The notes beneath the pieces are model-generated. The model saw nothing but the letters and a program-made list of their open reading frames with translations. It made no database searches and was not told the origin of the DNA. 64,000 bases of DNA from the NCBI GenBank assembly GCA_026075535.2, contig AP026549.1, forward strand, positions 8,246,001 through 8,310,000, given 5' to 3'. Numbering within the stretch: position 1 is the stretch's first letter; each line of letters starts with the position of its first letter. A program made the translations under genes and the position numbers. The DNA comes from Tricholoma matsutake. Its lineage: Eukaryota > Basidiomycota > Agaricomycetes > Agaricales > Tricholomataceae. This document shows, in pieces, positions 35,001 through 45,892 of the stretch.

Positions 35001-35987
35001 TGCATGATCCCATGGCTTGCACACAGGGAGAGAGTCAAACAATTCCTTGGAGAACACGTCTCCAAACTCATGGAGATGAGGGAGCAAGGAATTAGTAGAG
35101 GATTTAGCAGCATTGTTTTTGTGGAAGGCCTCGGCAAGGCATTGGGATATGTTCAATGTAGCACACACCTCGTGTGATGGACAAATTGCAGTGTCAAAGA
35201 TCTGATCATCTTCCTCTACTTCCTCTGGCTCCTCCTCATCATCATCCGAGTCCGGCATCAGATCAGGAACCCCTTTCAACTCCACTTCAGGTATAGGCAG
35301 GGGTCCGGCATGACACTTCTGAGTACGTTGTATTGTGGCCTTCTGTCCACGATGTTCTTGCCTGGCTTCTGTGAAACAAGTATGACAGCCAGATGGACAT
35401 TGGCTCATGGTAACCTCCCCGGTATGCCAGTTGACCTCTGGGTTATGGTCTTGAAGCCACGGATAGCCCCAAATCACCTTTTGCTTTCCTAATTGAGTGA
35501 CAGCAAAAAGGGCACACTCACTATGATCTTTGTAATGGAGGACCAGGTCTACAACCTCTCGGATGGCACCAGCTTCATTTGGGGACCCATCCACATTATA
35601 CACAGGTATCGGACGCGAGAGTGAGCGAGTATTTAGGCGATGTTGTTGTGTGAGATGGGCATTGATGAAAAGACCAGTCGCACCAGAGTCCAGGAGCGCA
35701 GAGACACCGAGTATCTGTCCAGTGTCAGTCGTCTGCAGTTCAATTGGTAGGTTCAAGGAATGTGTAGAGGGAGTGGACACAACAATATATTTGCATGGTA
35801 GTTTACACTCCCATGATTTAATTTTGGGGTGTGGAGCAGAGGGAGAGATGGGAAGAGCAGGAACGTCTTCAGCCAACTTTGAAGGGTCAGAGAGGGGAAC
35901 AGTCACAGAAATGGACTCATTCTCCGGGGATTTAACTGACAAGACTTCAAAGTGGTTATGGACAGGCAGTGAGGGCGTACAATTCAC
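32085..35987 (-). pseudogene. Gypsy A pol: PR-RT-RNase H-integrase-chromodomain, five TGA stops
   Basis: One frame of about 1300 codons starts at 35987, overlapping the gag stop. Landmarks in order: protease ALLDSGATGLFI (~35690); [32 protein letters not shown], and the catalytic box CIYLNDIL (~34515), where relatives have Y-x-D-D; RNase H WTDHKNLEYF; integrase zinc site (H-x-H about 33405, CCTCDLC) with VDFVVELP and DRGPQF; and a C-terminal chromodomain YLVHWKGYGYEENSWVEE (~32240). The frame is interrupted only by five TGA codons (at about 34934, 34885, 33647, 33545, 32967), four of them where relatives have arginine. The Asp-to-Asn change in the RT box is also a CpG transition. Removal of these few changes would give a full polyprotein, so decay is recent relative to the LINE and KDZ copies. 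Confidence 0.9.
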
Positions 35988-36430
35988 TCGCTGCGAATAG
36001 AAAAATCCTGCTCCTCTACAACTTCTGACTCAATCTCCTCTGCAACCTGCTCCTTCACTTCCTCAACATCTACAAGCGCCAACAAGGCTTGGAGGAGCTC
36101 ATCTCGCCCCTTGGGAGTGAGCATGTGGATATCCTGACAATGGGGACATGCTCCAGCCCTGTGCCCAGTTTCCCCACAGTGGTAGCAGAGATGCAACCTA
36201 TGCGCACAGCTGCGGGCTGCATCAACATCCATTGGTACTGGGACATTGAGGGCTGGTGTGGGAGTCTGACAAACAGGAATGGGGTTAAGGTGGGGAAGGG
36301 TTTGATTGAAGGTGTAGGGTGCATGAGTGGTAGTTGGAGCATGGAATGCAGCATTAAATGCCGCATTTGTGAGTCAGTTCTCATCACAGAGTGAAGCAGC
36401 TTCATACCAAGCATAGATATCATCATCCGC
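35984..36430 (-). pseudogene. Gypsy A gag C-terminus with zinc knuckle
   Basis: After the LTR-B insertion the gag resumes as ADDDIYAWYEAA, passes a Thr/Pro-rich linker and reaches the CCHC knuckle CYHCGETGHRAGAC (~36180-36140), which packages the RNA. It ends in an acidic region with TGA at 35984-35986. The pol frame begins at once in the -1 frame relative to gag, so translation of pol would need frameshifting or restart. An in-frame TGA breaks the linker near 36365. Confidence 0.8.
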
Positions 36431-37878
36431 TGATAGGTCCACCTTGTCGTTCAAGCTCAGAAAACACATCTACAATCGTTGTCAAAGCTCTATGAACCCA
36501 TGCGATCGTTGTCAAAGCTCTACAAACACATACGAACCCTTCCGAAGCTCTACGAACCCCTCCAAAGCTCTACAAACCTCTATGAACCTCTACAAAGTCA
36601 TGAGAATGCTTCGAAATCCTTCACAACACTTTGAAATTCTTCGCAACACCTCGAAATTCTTCGTATGCCTTCGGCCGCCATAATACAATTCCCCCGACCT
36701 TCATACAGCTCAGGATATACACTTGGAACATCGTCGATGAGTTCCGAACCAGTATCAAGCAATATCGCAGCGATATCGGCCTTCAAACAAGTCCGATATT
36801 TCCTCGACTGACTTCAAAAATTATCGAACATTGAAAATTGACATCGGACACTATATCGCTATCTGAATTGTCATCGCACACATGCCAGATGTATCCCCTA
36901 CCAGTTTCGAACAATATTGCACCGATATCGGGCCACGAACGAAGTCCGAAGAATCTTCAAAAATCTTCGAAAAACATCGAACCTCGAAAAATATCGTTGG
37001 ACACAGTATTTCCTGTTCAAACGATCTTTGGATGCATGCTGGACACATGGAACACTATATCGAGTATATCGAACACATTTCGACCTCATGTGCATGCCTA
37101 CAATCTGCTCGAAGCAGTTTCCGATCTTTTATTCAATTTATAACAAGGACAGTCCAGTTTTAGCTATTCTTTCTTATTATTTCTTCATCATGTGTTATAT
37201 TCACCCCTTCTAGGCTCGCTTTATTGTTCTGATATACTTATATTGTCTTTTGCCTCGAGTTTTCTACATGTTTGCCTCATGTTCTCTAGCCTTTTTAGGT
37301 ACTTTCTTTATTTTATATAAAAAGATGTACTAGATACAAAGAAAAACAAGAAAGTGGTCGTCTTCCTCCCAGATCACAGTGATTTGAGAGTTCGGTTTAG
37401 TCTTATTCAGTCCGAAGTTTGGTGTTTTATGCTAAACTTCCTCAAAATTCCTCAAAATTCCTCGCATTACGCTATTTTCGCTCTCGCTTCCCTTGATTAG
37501 CCTTTTCTTCACTTCTACTACTCATCTAGTCCCCCGATCTTGCGTCCGAACATATCTGCGCACTCGAAATTCCTCGAAACTTCTTTGAAAAATATCACAA
37601 CATCTCGAAAAGCATGGCAACATCTCGAAAAGCATGGCAACACCTTGCAAATCATCGCAACACCTCGAAAATCATTGCAACCCCTCGAAAATCATCGCAA
37701 GTCCTCGAAACACATTCTTTTAGCCTCCAACTGCTTCGACAAGCAGTTGTTTCATGACTATTTGACGGTTGCCTGACAGGTGACATCTAGAGGGCCTCCC
37801 ATCCTTCCTCTGACTCGTGTTATACCATCCGAAGCCTTTTTGTGGGTTTTGTTTGGGTTTCTGGGTTGAGTATCATCA
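36431..37878. mobile_element. Solo LTR-B inserted in gypsy A gag
   Basis: 1448 bp with TG...CA ends (TGATAGGTCC...GTATCATCA). The flanks are CCGC (36427-36430) and CTGC (37879-37882), a 4-bp target duplication with one CpG transition. Taking the insert out rejoins gag from EGRPA to DDDIYAW in one frame. Near 37310-37325 a TTTTATATAAAA block could be a TATA box. No internal domain remains, so it arose by LTR-LTR recombination or is a terminal-repeat-only derivative. Confidence 0.85.
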
Positions 37879-38037
37879 CTGCTGGGCGCCCTTCCAACAT
37901 CTGTGCAATCTGGTCCTGAATTCTTCGATTGAGGCCCCATCGGAACTTCACCACCACTGGTAGCCCATTCCCATATCCTGCCATGTCCACCAAATCCTTA
38001 AACTCATCAATATAATTGTCCACGGATCGACGCACCT
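37879..38037 (-). pseudogene. Gypsy A gag middle piece
   Basis: This reads RRSVDNYIDEFKDLVDMAG...VVVKFRWGLNRRIQDQIAQM, the most conserved part of Ty3/gypsy gag (capsid region). It is stranded between two insertions: gypsy B cut it at 38037 (CACCT) and LTR-B at 37879. Confidence 0.85.
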
Positions 38038-38837
38038 TGTTAAGGGCAAAGCCTCAACCACTCGATCTAGTCGATGTCGTCCAACAAGGTGCTTCCTCGT
38101 TGAGTCGTTTGGTACTAGTCTTACTTGGAGCATCTGACATAAGATGATAGTACACCTCTAGCAGCCCTTCTGCATAGAGTCATCTGGGTTCACACACTAA
38201 GGGGCTTCCTTAGTGGTTTCAAGTGAGCTCACGTACTAAGGGGATTCCTTAGTAGTTTCGAATGAGCTTGCAGGTTAAGGCTGTAGATTGCCTAGATCTA
38301 AACTGAGGACATCCCTACTACGAGTTGCAGTACTTATACTACAAGGGAGGTCCTTATTGTCCAATCGGAAAGCTAGATGTGTATCAAGTAAGAATAGAAA
38401 CAATAGGCCTCATGCCTTGCATAAGGCGTCCGATGTCATGGAGTGCTGTGGCGCAGCATGGCAGGAAACAATAAGAGATAAGCCTCATGCCTAGCATGAG
38501 GCATCCGATGTCACAGATCCGATGTCAAGGATCCGATGTCAAGGACATGCTGTGGCGCAGCATGTCAATCATGAGAGTCTGACATCATGGACCTCATGTC
38601 AAAGGGCTGTCGTATCACAGCATGTGTGGGAATGGGTTCAGGTGCATGGAGTCACCATGCGTCAAGGGTGCCTTCCACGGGAAGGGGATCAAATGCATGT
38701 TGTCGGCATGCGTCGTGTGTGTGTCTGGTGTCAAGGACATGCTCTAAGCATGAATCAGGGAGTGCCTCCTGTCTGGAGGGGATCGTTGGGTATGTTGGGT
38801 CAGTCGGGTCTCATGAGTTACAAGGAAAATTGTAACA
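38038..38837 (-). repeat. Gypsy B 3' LTR
   Basis: 800 bp. It contains the TATA box (plus-strand TACTTATA, 38331-38338) and the predicted RNA start CAGTTTAGATC (complement at 38295-38305). It also contains a series of imperfect repeats around CGATGTCA/GCAGCATG at 38420-38620. Confidence 0.9.
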
Positions 38838-38850
38838 TTACCCCCTCATT
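38838..38850 (-). promoter_or_regulatory. Gypsy B polypurine tract
   Basis: AATGAGGGGGTAA on the minus strand directly precedes the 3' LTR. Confidence 0.8.
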
Positions 38851-39092
38851 ATGCTCGAAAGTTCCACACTTTGACCTAAATCTTTGTTCCTCCTGGGGTC
38901 AAATCAGTTGTGGTGTGGGTAGGTCATGGCATTGGCATCTGGGTGTGGGATGGAGGGACCGTTCATGTCCAAGCTCGGACCATGATCGGGTTCTTTTCAT
39001 TTTATACTGCCCCTAGCAATGGTGTCAAGGAGTCAGTTCGTCAGAAGGGGGGGTCTGTAGGGTCTGTGCAGTATCAAGGGCAATCACCATAG
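38851..39092 (-). other. Gypsy B 3' untranslated region
   Basis: The stretch between the minisatellite and the polypurine tract shows no coding signal. Confidence 0.6.
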
Positions 39093-39360
39093 TTTTACAT
39101 CTTTGTGGATGCTCGGTAGTTTAACATCTCTGCAGACAGTCAGTAGTTTAACATCTTTGCAGACGATCACTAGTTTAACGTCTTTGCAGATGATTGATAG
39201 TTTAATGTCTTTGCAGACGATCAGTAGTTTAACATCTTTGCGGATGGTTGCTAGTTTAATGTCTTTGCAGACAATCGATAGTTTAACATCTTTGTGGACA
39301 ATCGATAGTTTAACGTCTTTGCAGACAATCGATAGTTTAACATCTTTGCGGACAATTGGT
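39093..39360 (-). repeat. 24-bp minisatellite in gypsy B
   Basis: About eleven 24-bp units of the type AGTTTAACATCTTTGCAGAC + GATC. On the minus strand one frame reads an 8-residue repeat (KDVKLSIV with variants), and the period keeps it open. It begins just after the stop of the third ORF (39367-39369), so it would be translated only after a frame change. Confidence 0.9.
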
Positions 39361-39366
39361 TTGCAC

Positions 39367-39670
39367 CTAGTTGTGCTCAGTGGTCTGGGGTGTCGATGTG
39401 TGGGGGTATCGGCTGGAATGCAGCAATGTCCCCAGTTCTCCATGTTGTCTGAATAAGAGCTGCCTTGCCAGCTCAAATCCGCTTTCTTCATTGTAGTGGG
39501 TGTTCCACTGAAGGTCATTCCACAGTAGTGGGCCAATTCCCACTAGTGGTCTTCTGCCTGGGGTTAAGCCATAGCGGTCAATGATGAACTCTTTGGGGAA
39601 GCAGTCCTCATCGTCTAATTCTGCTTCAAAGCACCATTCCTTGAATTGTGCTTTTACCCAGGTTAAGTCC
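39367..39670 (-). pseudogene. Gypsy B third ORF, C-terminal part
   Basis: This continues the ORF that starts at 45892, across the DNA transposon and its 9-bp duplication. It reads WVKAQFKEWCFEAELDDEDC, then YGLTPGRRPLVGIGPLLW and LARQLLFRQHGE, and stops at 39367. Joined, the two parts give about 137 residues with no stop. No known retroviral domain is evident. It sits where envelope-like or accessory ORFs lie, but has no membrane segment. Confidence 0.6.
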
Positions 39671-39845
39671 TAGACTCGTAACCACTCCCTCGTACAGGTA
39701 TGAGCAAGTGTCGATACCTTGTAGAGGGACTGGTGAAGCTGAGTTTAAAAAGGCATAGCATTACAATTTTGTGTATGGAAGCTGAATCAGCAATCTAGAA
39801 ATTTTCCTTTCCCAGTAACTCTTCTATAATAGGAAGGAAATCACA
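39671..39845. repeat. Left terminal inverted repeat of the 6.1-kb transposon
   Basis: It aligns in reverse with 45600-45773. Shared landmarks are CTCCCTCGTACA/TTCCCTCATACA, TGAGCAAG, GTAGAGGGAC, GAGTTTAAAAA, CATAGCATTACAATTTTG, CAGCAATCTAGAA and CCAGTAACTCTTCTATAATA. Differences are mostly small indels and transitions. The helicase ATG lies 16 bp inside it. Confidence 0.85.
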
Positions 39846-39860
39846 GATTTCGGATCTCAG

Positions 39861-42095
39861 ATGACTTTGTCAGTGATCGATAGTGATCACTGTCGCCGCC
39901 GTCGACGAGTTGACGTGCCCTCTCTCTTGTATCTCATGGATTCTGTACCTACTCTTGAGGAATATCTTGACTATGTCTGTCTGGCCTCTGGTGATGAAAT
40001 CATATATCTTCTTTCAAACTCTATCGACGTAAACAAACTGCTGAGAACATATCTGGAGGAACTTCAACAAGATGACAAGATTACAGCTAGCAGGGCTTGT
40101 CTTCTGTCTTGGGCAGTTACTGGAGGCACTCATGTCCCACGAGAACTTCAGCTTCGTGCTTGTCTAGCCACCTACAAGGGTCAAGACTCCTTAATTGGTG
40201 CTGGGACTGGAAATGGCAAGACTCTACCAATTGTTCTCAACCTACTTCTCGATGACCCGAAGGATGGCAGGATTTCTCTCATGATATTGATATTGAAACG
40301 TCTCCAGGTTATGCAGGTATGATATTTTCCAGATGTTACCATGCTGCTATCCCTCACGCGATGAACAGGAGAATGATTTCAACATGAACTACGGCATTCC
40401 AACTATTGCGATCAATGATGACACTCCACGGGAGGATGCGTACTGGAATGTGAGCATATTAAGCACTCTAAGACTGTTATACACCTCTTCTTATTTCTCC
40501 CACAGGAACATGTCCATAATCTAGGATCTCAAACCTCTGGAATGGCATGCCTCATCATTGCAACTGTTGAACAGCTATTCAAGACACCTGAAGGCCACTA
40601 TCCTTGACTCACAGCTCTCGTTCAGCACGAGCTATTCCAGCGCAGGATCAAGCGGATACATGTCGACAAGGCTCACTTCATGCACACCACTGGTCTAGCA
40701 CATAACGGCACCAAGGCCTTCCAACCTGCATGGGCGCAACTAGATGAACTTAAGGCACTTCTTCCCCAGTCTATACCCTGGCAGTCGATTTTGGTGACAT
40801 TCCCAACTCACATACTCAAGACTGTGGAATCGAAAACTCTATGTCCAAACTATGTCTCAATCCATGTTTCCTCAAATCGGCCTAATACCATGTATGCTAT
40901 GCACCATGTGGTTTCAAGAATCGAAGAGTGCCAAAATTATGACTGTTTCCTTCTCAACCCATTTGATCCTGTGTCTCAGCCACACATTTTGATCTTCTTT
41001 GATGATACGGACCTGGCTAGCTCTGTTTCGGATTACTTGGATGGCAAACTTCCTTGACAGCACCGTGGAAAAGGGATAATATGACACTACCATAGTGGGA
41101 TGTCTGAACAATATCTTTGTGAGGTGCACCAGGCCTTTACCGAAGAAGACAGCATATGCAAGATATTATGTGCAACATCCAGAGAATCCATTGTAAGTCT
41201 GGCTTCAGTTGATTGCTTGTTCTCATGAACTCCTCAACAGGGCGTTGACTTCCCCGATGTCAAGATTGTATGCAATGTTGGTCTTCCCAGCAGTGTTGTT
41301 GATGTTCTTCAGTGAGGTGGTCGAGTCGGTCGTCGTGATGGATCTCAGGGCTTATTTGTGCTATTCTATGAGCCATGGGCATTGACAATCCCTCTCGATG
41401 AGTATGCTAACAGTAGATCTGATGACCCTGACCGCCCTCATGTCCTATCAAAGCCTACTGCATCAAGGAAGGAATGCGCACCTCTCTCCTGTGTAAAGCT
41501 AGTACAATGTCAAACCTGTCTTTGGGAACTCTTTGCTTCTTACTTGGGTGACAACGCAGCCAATGGTGCACTACTATCTTCCAAGTGTGTCCATACTGAT
41601 GTTTGCTCTGAAGCCCTGCACTATAACATGACCTTTTGCTGTGATCAACATGATGATGATGTGTTCGACCTCAATGGATTTTTGCCTAGTCTTATGTACA
41701 CAGGTGTTTTGCTGTCTACTCTGACAAAGCGCAAGGAACCGCCCGCCCCTCGAGTGAAGAAACAACTAGTGAAAGATAGGCAGGCTCTCGACCACCGTCT
41801 CATTCCATGGTTGACATCTGCAAGTCAAAACGATCATCTTCGTGGTGTGCAGGCGGTTGTCGATATACTCTCCGATCGTAATTGCAGTATCCTTGTTTGC
41901 GCCCATCCAGTTTCACTTTCTTTGCCTAATATCATTACCAAACTTTTAGATGAGACAGAAGAGTGGGGGGAGGAGTGGTCAGCACCACTGCTGGATGTGA
42001 TATCCCAATACGACAAGGACATTTCTTCTTTGGTGGTCAAGAACAAGGCTTTGCAATCTCAACCGTCTCAGAAGAAAGTAAAGATTAGTCATTAA
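39861..42095 (+). pseudogene. RecQ-like superfamily 2 helicase, four exons, inactivated
   Basis: Exons 39861-40316, 40369-40449, 40506-41192 and 41241-42095 are joined by introns of 52, 56 and 48 bp with GT...AG ends, and the frame is kept. Motif I is GAGTGNGKTLPI (about 40198-40233), Ia LILKRLQVMQ, II VDKAHF (about 40663), IV HYHSGMSEQYL, V GVDFPDVKIV, VI GGRVGRR (about 41320). An extended C-terminal domain has several Cys. Breaks: motif II is DKAH where the family has DEAH, and TGA codons stand before LTALVQHE, QHRGKG, HYHSG and GGRVGR, where arginine is usual. Such helicases unwind DNA 3'-5'. In this element it may assist transposition or replication, which is inference. The gene ends 17 bp from its neighbour's stop. 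Confidence 0.8.
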
Positions 42096-42112
42096 CTATG
42101 AAAATGTACAGT

Positions 42113-45100
42113 CTAGTTGTTGTCTTCAACCCCTTCCCCATTTTTGTTGTCTTCTTCCCCATCTCCAAACTCTGCAAACTCTGGCACTGGCATTTCATCA
42201 TTCTCTGGTAGTACTACCCTCCCTGCTGCCATATCCTGTACCTTCTTGTTAAATGTTGCCAATGAAGATGCTGCGAATTTCTCTTGGCCTTCAGTACGCA
42301 AATCGGGTACAGATTTTGTGCTGGACTGCCCATCCCGCACCAACACCACTTCTTGTGAGTGTAACTCCCATGCTTTGTTCACTATGTGCCACACAAGCTT
42401 ACAGGTATCAACCACCTTATGCATTGAGCCTTGATAATTAGTGTGCATGGATTGTGCGACCTTGGTTTTGATGAGTTGAAGATAGTTGACAGCTGCCGAG
42501 ATGTTGCCAAGTCTTTCCCAGTTTGCATATATCCCCTTTGCAGCAAAGAGTGTATATGAGGATAAGAATTAGTTTCAGTCAGTAGAACACTATCTAGGGG
42601 AATCAGCTAACCTTTAGATACCATATAATATGCTCAATATTCAAATCCATACCCATAGCATGACCTGGTAAGCCCGAGACATTGATAATCATGTTGTCAC
42701 GCATGATATTTCTTAACAGTCATTAGTGATTGCTACCGCAGAAACAAGAACGTCAACATACGCAAACTCAGGGGTCCAGACCTCTTTGAGATTGAATAGG
42801 AAATGTAAAACTTCAGTTGAGTAATTGTTTGATCCTGCAGCACGAAAAATGCATGCAAGATCAGGCAGAATGTCTTTGACTCGTCCAAAATCACCATCTG
42901 ATATGGCTTTAACAAGTTCTATAACATAAAGTAAGTCACACATAAGACATACTACATTTTCATGAACAATATCATCGGGCTGGGATTTTGGTGGATTGGG
43001 AGTGATATCGTCGTCGGGGATCATCTCATCTTCAAGTTCGGGGCCACTGGCATCACCATCAACACCTGAGCTTGAAGGTTTAGGTGGCTTTGTTGCTGGT
43101 TTGAATTTTGGGGCTGGGGTTGCATATTTCTGAACAATGATACGTGCCAAATCCAGGAGAATAGAAGGAGTAGGATTTGACTCTGCAAAAGCCTCAAAGG
43201 ATGAGAATCCACATATGTCACGCCATGTGTTTATAACAAGCCCATCAAGAATCTGGGTAAGAGCAGATAACAATGTGTGAAAGTCGGGGTGATCTGCATT
43301 TAGCCGAACTTTTTCAAGGACTGCAAATAAGTGTGACAAGCTCCCTAATTGACTAATTGTGCCTTGGTATGTGTGAAGAAGTGCCCATATCAGATTCATT
43401 ATTAGATGGAATACCCCAAAACCAAGCTGAAATATCTCCCAACGTGTCCATGGAGTAAGGTCCTTTTTGTGCATTGCCTGAGCACCACAATTGCAAGCGT
43501 TTGTGAGCTGGTCATGAATTGCGGGGATTGCAAGGTCATTGAGATCAGCCGGATCGCGCTTGAGTTGTACAAGGTAAATATCATCATGAACAAGGAGGTT
43601 CCCCTTCACTGATGCTTCCTCAATAGTTGAGACTCTAAGCAGAAAGAATTTGGTTTTGTGGTTTGGCGAGAGTGGGCGATGTGGTCGGTGTTGGAGATCG
43701 GGGTGCTTGTGAAGGTGAGAAAATCCAGAGACATATTTGATAAGTATCTTGACAATGTTGACTTGAGATTGGAACTGGTACGATTTCATGGACTGGATAG
43801 ATGGACAGAGGTCTGATATCTTGAGTGAACCTGCTTTCACAAAACAATCCATCATTGATGATATTTTCATGTGTTCTGGATTGGCACCCAGTACTTCAAA
43901 TAGAACACCAACAGTTCCTGATTGTACTTTGTTTGGGGAGTTCGGACCTTGTTCTGGGTGGATAGAGGTTGATTGATTATAATTGTTGTACTGAATACCA
44001 TGTGGACCTGCAGCGAGCATGCGAGCATCGTCCAGTGACTGCTTTGCAAGAGCTTGAATAATAGAGAAAATGGAAGTGTATGACATCGATAAACAGGCTT
44101 GGTTTAGAATGTTGATGAGCTGTCAAGATGCACCCATGGACCATGCCATCAGACTGAGCCCAATTTAAACCTTGCATGAACGATACAACCTAAGGTAATG
44201 CACCTGAGAACTGATAACACTCCATCCCTGATCAGAGCTTTAGTTCATTTGAATTGAACAAAATAAACATAGATGGTCACCGTGTGACGATTCCTTGATT
44301 TAGATGTCTTAGGCTTAATTTTATCTTCCTTTGTTTCTGTCGCCACCTCGAGAACTGTGGTCCACACAGGTGTCATATCCAAACTGATTTGTTCCATGAG
44401 CCCATTGATGTCCCATTCCGAAACAAACTCGGGCATTATCTCGTGTGTCGCCATGCTAAGCTTAGGCTTTGCATTCTCCATTTCATCATGAATGATATCA
44501 CACACAAGATCAACCGCACATGGCTTCATCCATTCCTTCATGTGGCGACGACCTTTCTCATGGTTCCAAATGATGTCTAGAAGTTTCTCGAGCTTTGGTG
44601 AATGTGCATCTGTAAAGAATGTGGTCTGGTATGTGGCAAAATCATTTGTAGAATCGTCCAGAACAAGCGCAAGAAATTCCGAAGGTGGCATGCAAGCGTC
44701 ACAAAGCACAGTTAGGATACTGTGGAGGGCTTCCATTTTTGTATAATGTTTTTTCCATGGATGGGGGACAGGACGTGATGGTATTACTTCGATATTTTCA
44801 CCATGGGATGTATCATCAAAGGCAGGTTCAAGGGGATCATAGAAAGCATCAGGAGTTGGATTAACAGACAATGGAGACAGTAGTTGATTTGAGGCAGGGG
44901 TAGAATGACTCGGACTCGGAGAATGGCTAGGATGGCTGTGAGTCAGTCCTGTCGAACATTGAATTTTGTAGACAGTCAGACAGCATTACTGATACCCCAA
45001 GCATATTGACTGATGATAGCAAGGGTGGCTGGGGAGGTGTACTGATAACATGGCTTTGGGTCAGGTTGGCCATCTGTGAGCTAAGTTAATTATAGTTTAC

Positions 45101-45481
45101 AGTGGGTAAATGAACATACCTCATGGAAACGGACCTATTTTCAGCCCTGAAGTTGCAACAGGGATTCAAATCCCACACGTACATATTGTCTGGAGTGTGA
45201 TTTGATGGTGTTTGCAGTGTGAAAAGTCTGCAATGTGCAGATGTTGTTGGCATATGCTGGGGTGTTGCATGAATTGAAGTTTCCGTGAAACTTGAGATGT
45301 CCATGTCCCATGGATGGTTTTGCCTTATACCTCTTCCTGTTGGGGGTTCTGCTATCTGGGAATGCATTGTAGGAACATTTGGATTAAATGTAATAGTTTC
45401 TTCATGAGGACTGTGTGCCATTGGGTTTTGAATCTTGAATGTTGAGAAGCCTGGAAGATTTTGTAGAGACTTGTTAGCCAT
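42113..45481 (-). CDS. DUF6589-type protein, multi-exon, possible transposase
   Basis: A likely start is at 45481 (MANKSLQNLPGF). The next clear exon (44871-44270) is acidic and helical. The main exon (from about 44086) is open for 457 codons to its intron, with SGTVGVLFEVLGANPEHMKI, LLVHDDIYLVQLK, WEIFQLGFGVFHLIMNLIW and SHLFAVLEKVRLNADHPDFH. An intron at 42712-42761 (50 bp) leads to MRDNMIINVSGLPGHAMGMD, and one at 42536-42611 (76 bp) leads to the last exon, which ends in acidic residues at 42113. The order and the NVSGLPGH box match DUF6589 proteins, expanded in Agaricomycetes and of unknown function. The join near 44090-44190 is not resolved. Unlike the helicase it has no in-frame TGA in its main exon. 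Confidence 0.7.
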
Positions 45482-45599
45482 GATATTGAGGAGAAGGTAT
45501 TGATATGATGAGTGGTATACGAATCAGGAGGGTATGCAGCACGACATGTCAACGTGTTGTGAAATTCAAATTTTTGCTTGAGATCATTCAACATCTTGA

Positions 45600-45773
45600 A
45601 TCTTCTGAAGGATCAGCTTCCTATTATAGAAGAGTTACTGGGAAGGGAAATATTCTAGATTGCTGACATATGTTCTTTGAACAAAATTGTAATGCTATGG
45701 CTTTTTAAACTCAGTTGTACCGGTCCCTCTACATTGACGCTTGCTCATGTATGAGGGAACGGTCACTGGTCTA
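45600..45773. repeat. Right terminal inverted repeat of the 6.1-kb transposon
   Basis: Reverse partner of 39671-39845, ending GGTCTA at 45773 before the duplication GTTAAGTCC. The DUF6589 gene starts about 120 bp inside it. Confidence 0.85.
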
Positions 45774-45892
45774 GTTAAGTCCATCTTCGTGCTCCTTTGT
45801 GCATAAAGGCAGCATCTTGGGCACGTCGAGGATACTCTCCTTATCCAGTCGTCTCTTGTTAACCAGAATATGATTCCATGGGGGCATTCCAA
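45774..45892 (-). pseudogene. Gypsy B third ORF, N-terminal part
   Basis: The ATG at 45892 reads MECPHGIIFWLTRDDWIRRV with a Cys pair (TCPRCC) before the transposon insertion at 45773. Together with 39367-39670 it forms one short ORF downstream of pol. This small Cys-containing protein is unrecognised, and no promoter of its own is visible. Confidence 0.55.

Larger units (their letters stand above)
39671..45773. mobile_element. TIR DNA transposon carrying RecQ-like helicase and DUF6589 protein
   Basis: The element is flanked by the perfect 9-bp duplication GTTAAGTCC (39662-39670, 45774-45782) and begins TAGAC / ends GTCTA. Imperfect terminal inverted repeats of about 170 bp face each other (39671-39845, 45600-45773). 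Its only two genes point tail to tail: a plus-strand RecQ-like helicase (39861-42095) and a minus-strand DUF6589-type protein (42113-45481). Excising it with one duplication restores the interrupted gypsy B ORF exactly. A 9-bp duplication is typical of Mutator-like elements, but no MULE transposase is present, so which protein moves it is unknown. Confidence 0.85.

Noticed and set aside
32085..35987. TGA recoding (selenocysteine or readthrough) in gypsy A pol
   Set aside because: The TGA positions correspond to arginine in relatives, occur at CpG-type sites, and accompany a mutated RT active site; decay is simpler.
36431..37878. LTR-B as the LTR pair of gypsy A
   Set aside because: It lies inside gag with its own 4-bp duplication, and gypsy A has its own 425-bp LTRs at the duplicated GGATG.
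39093..39360. Regular 24-bp repeats as a CRISPR-like array
   Set aside because: The units are contiguous without spacers, vary by substitutions, and lie in a retrotransposon of a eukaryote; it is a minisatellite.
39671..45773. Helitron carrying a helicase
   Set aside because: Helitrons lack inverted repeats and target duplications and encode Rep-helicase of the Pif1 type. Here there are clear inverted repeats, a 9-bp duplication and a RecQ-like helicase.
39671..45773. Mutator-like element (MULE) from the 9-bp duplication
   Set aside because: The duplication length fits, but no MULE transposase motif was found. It is kept as an unassigned superfamily.
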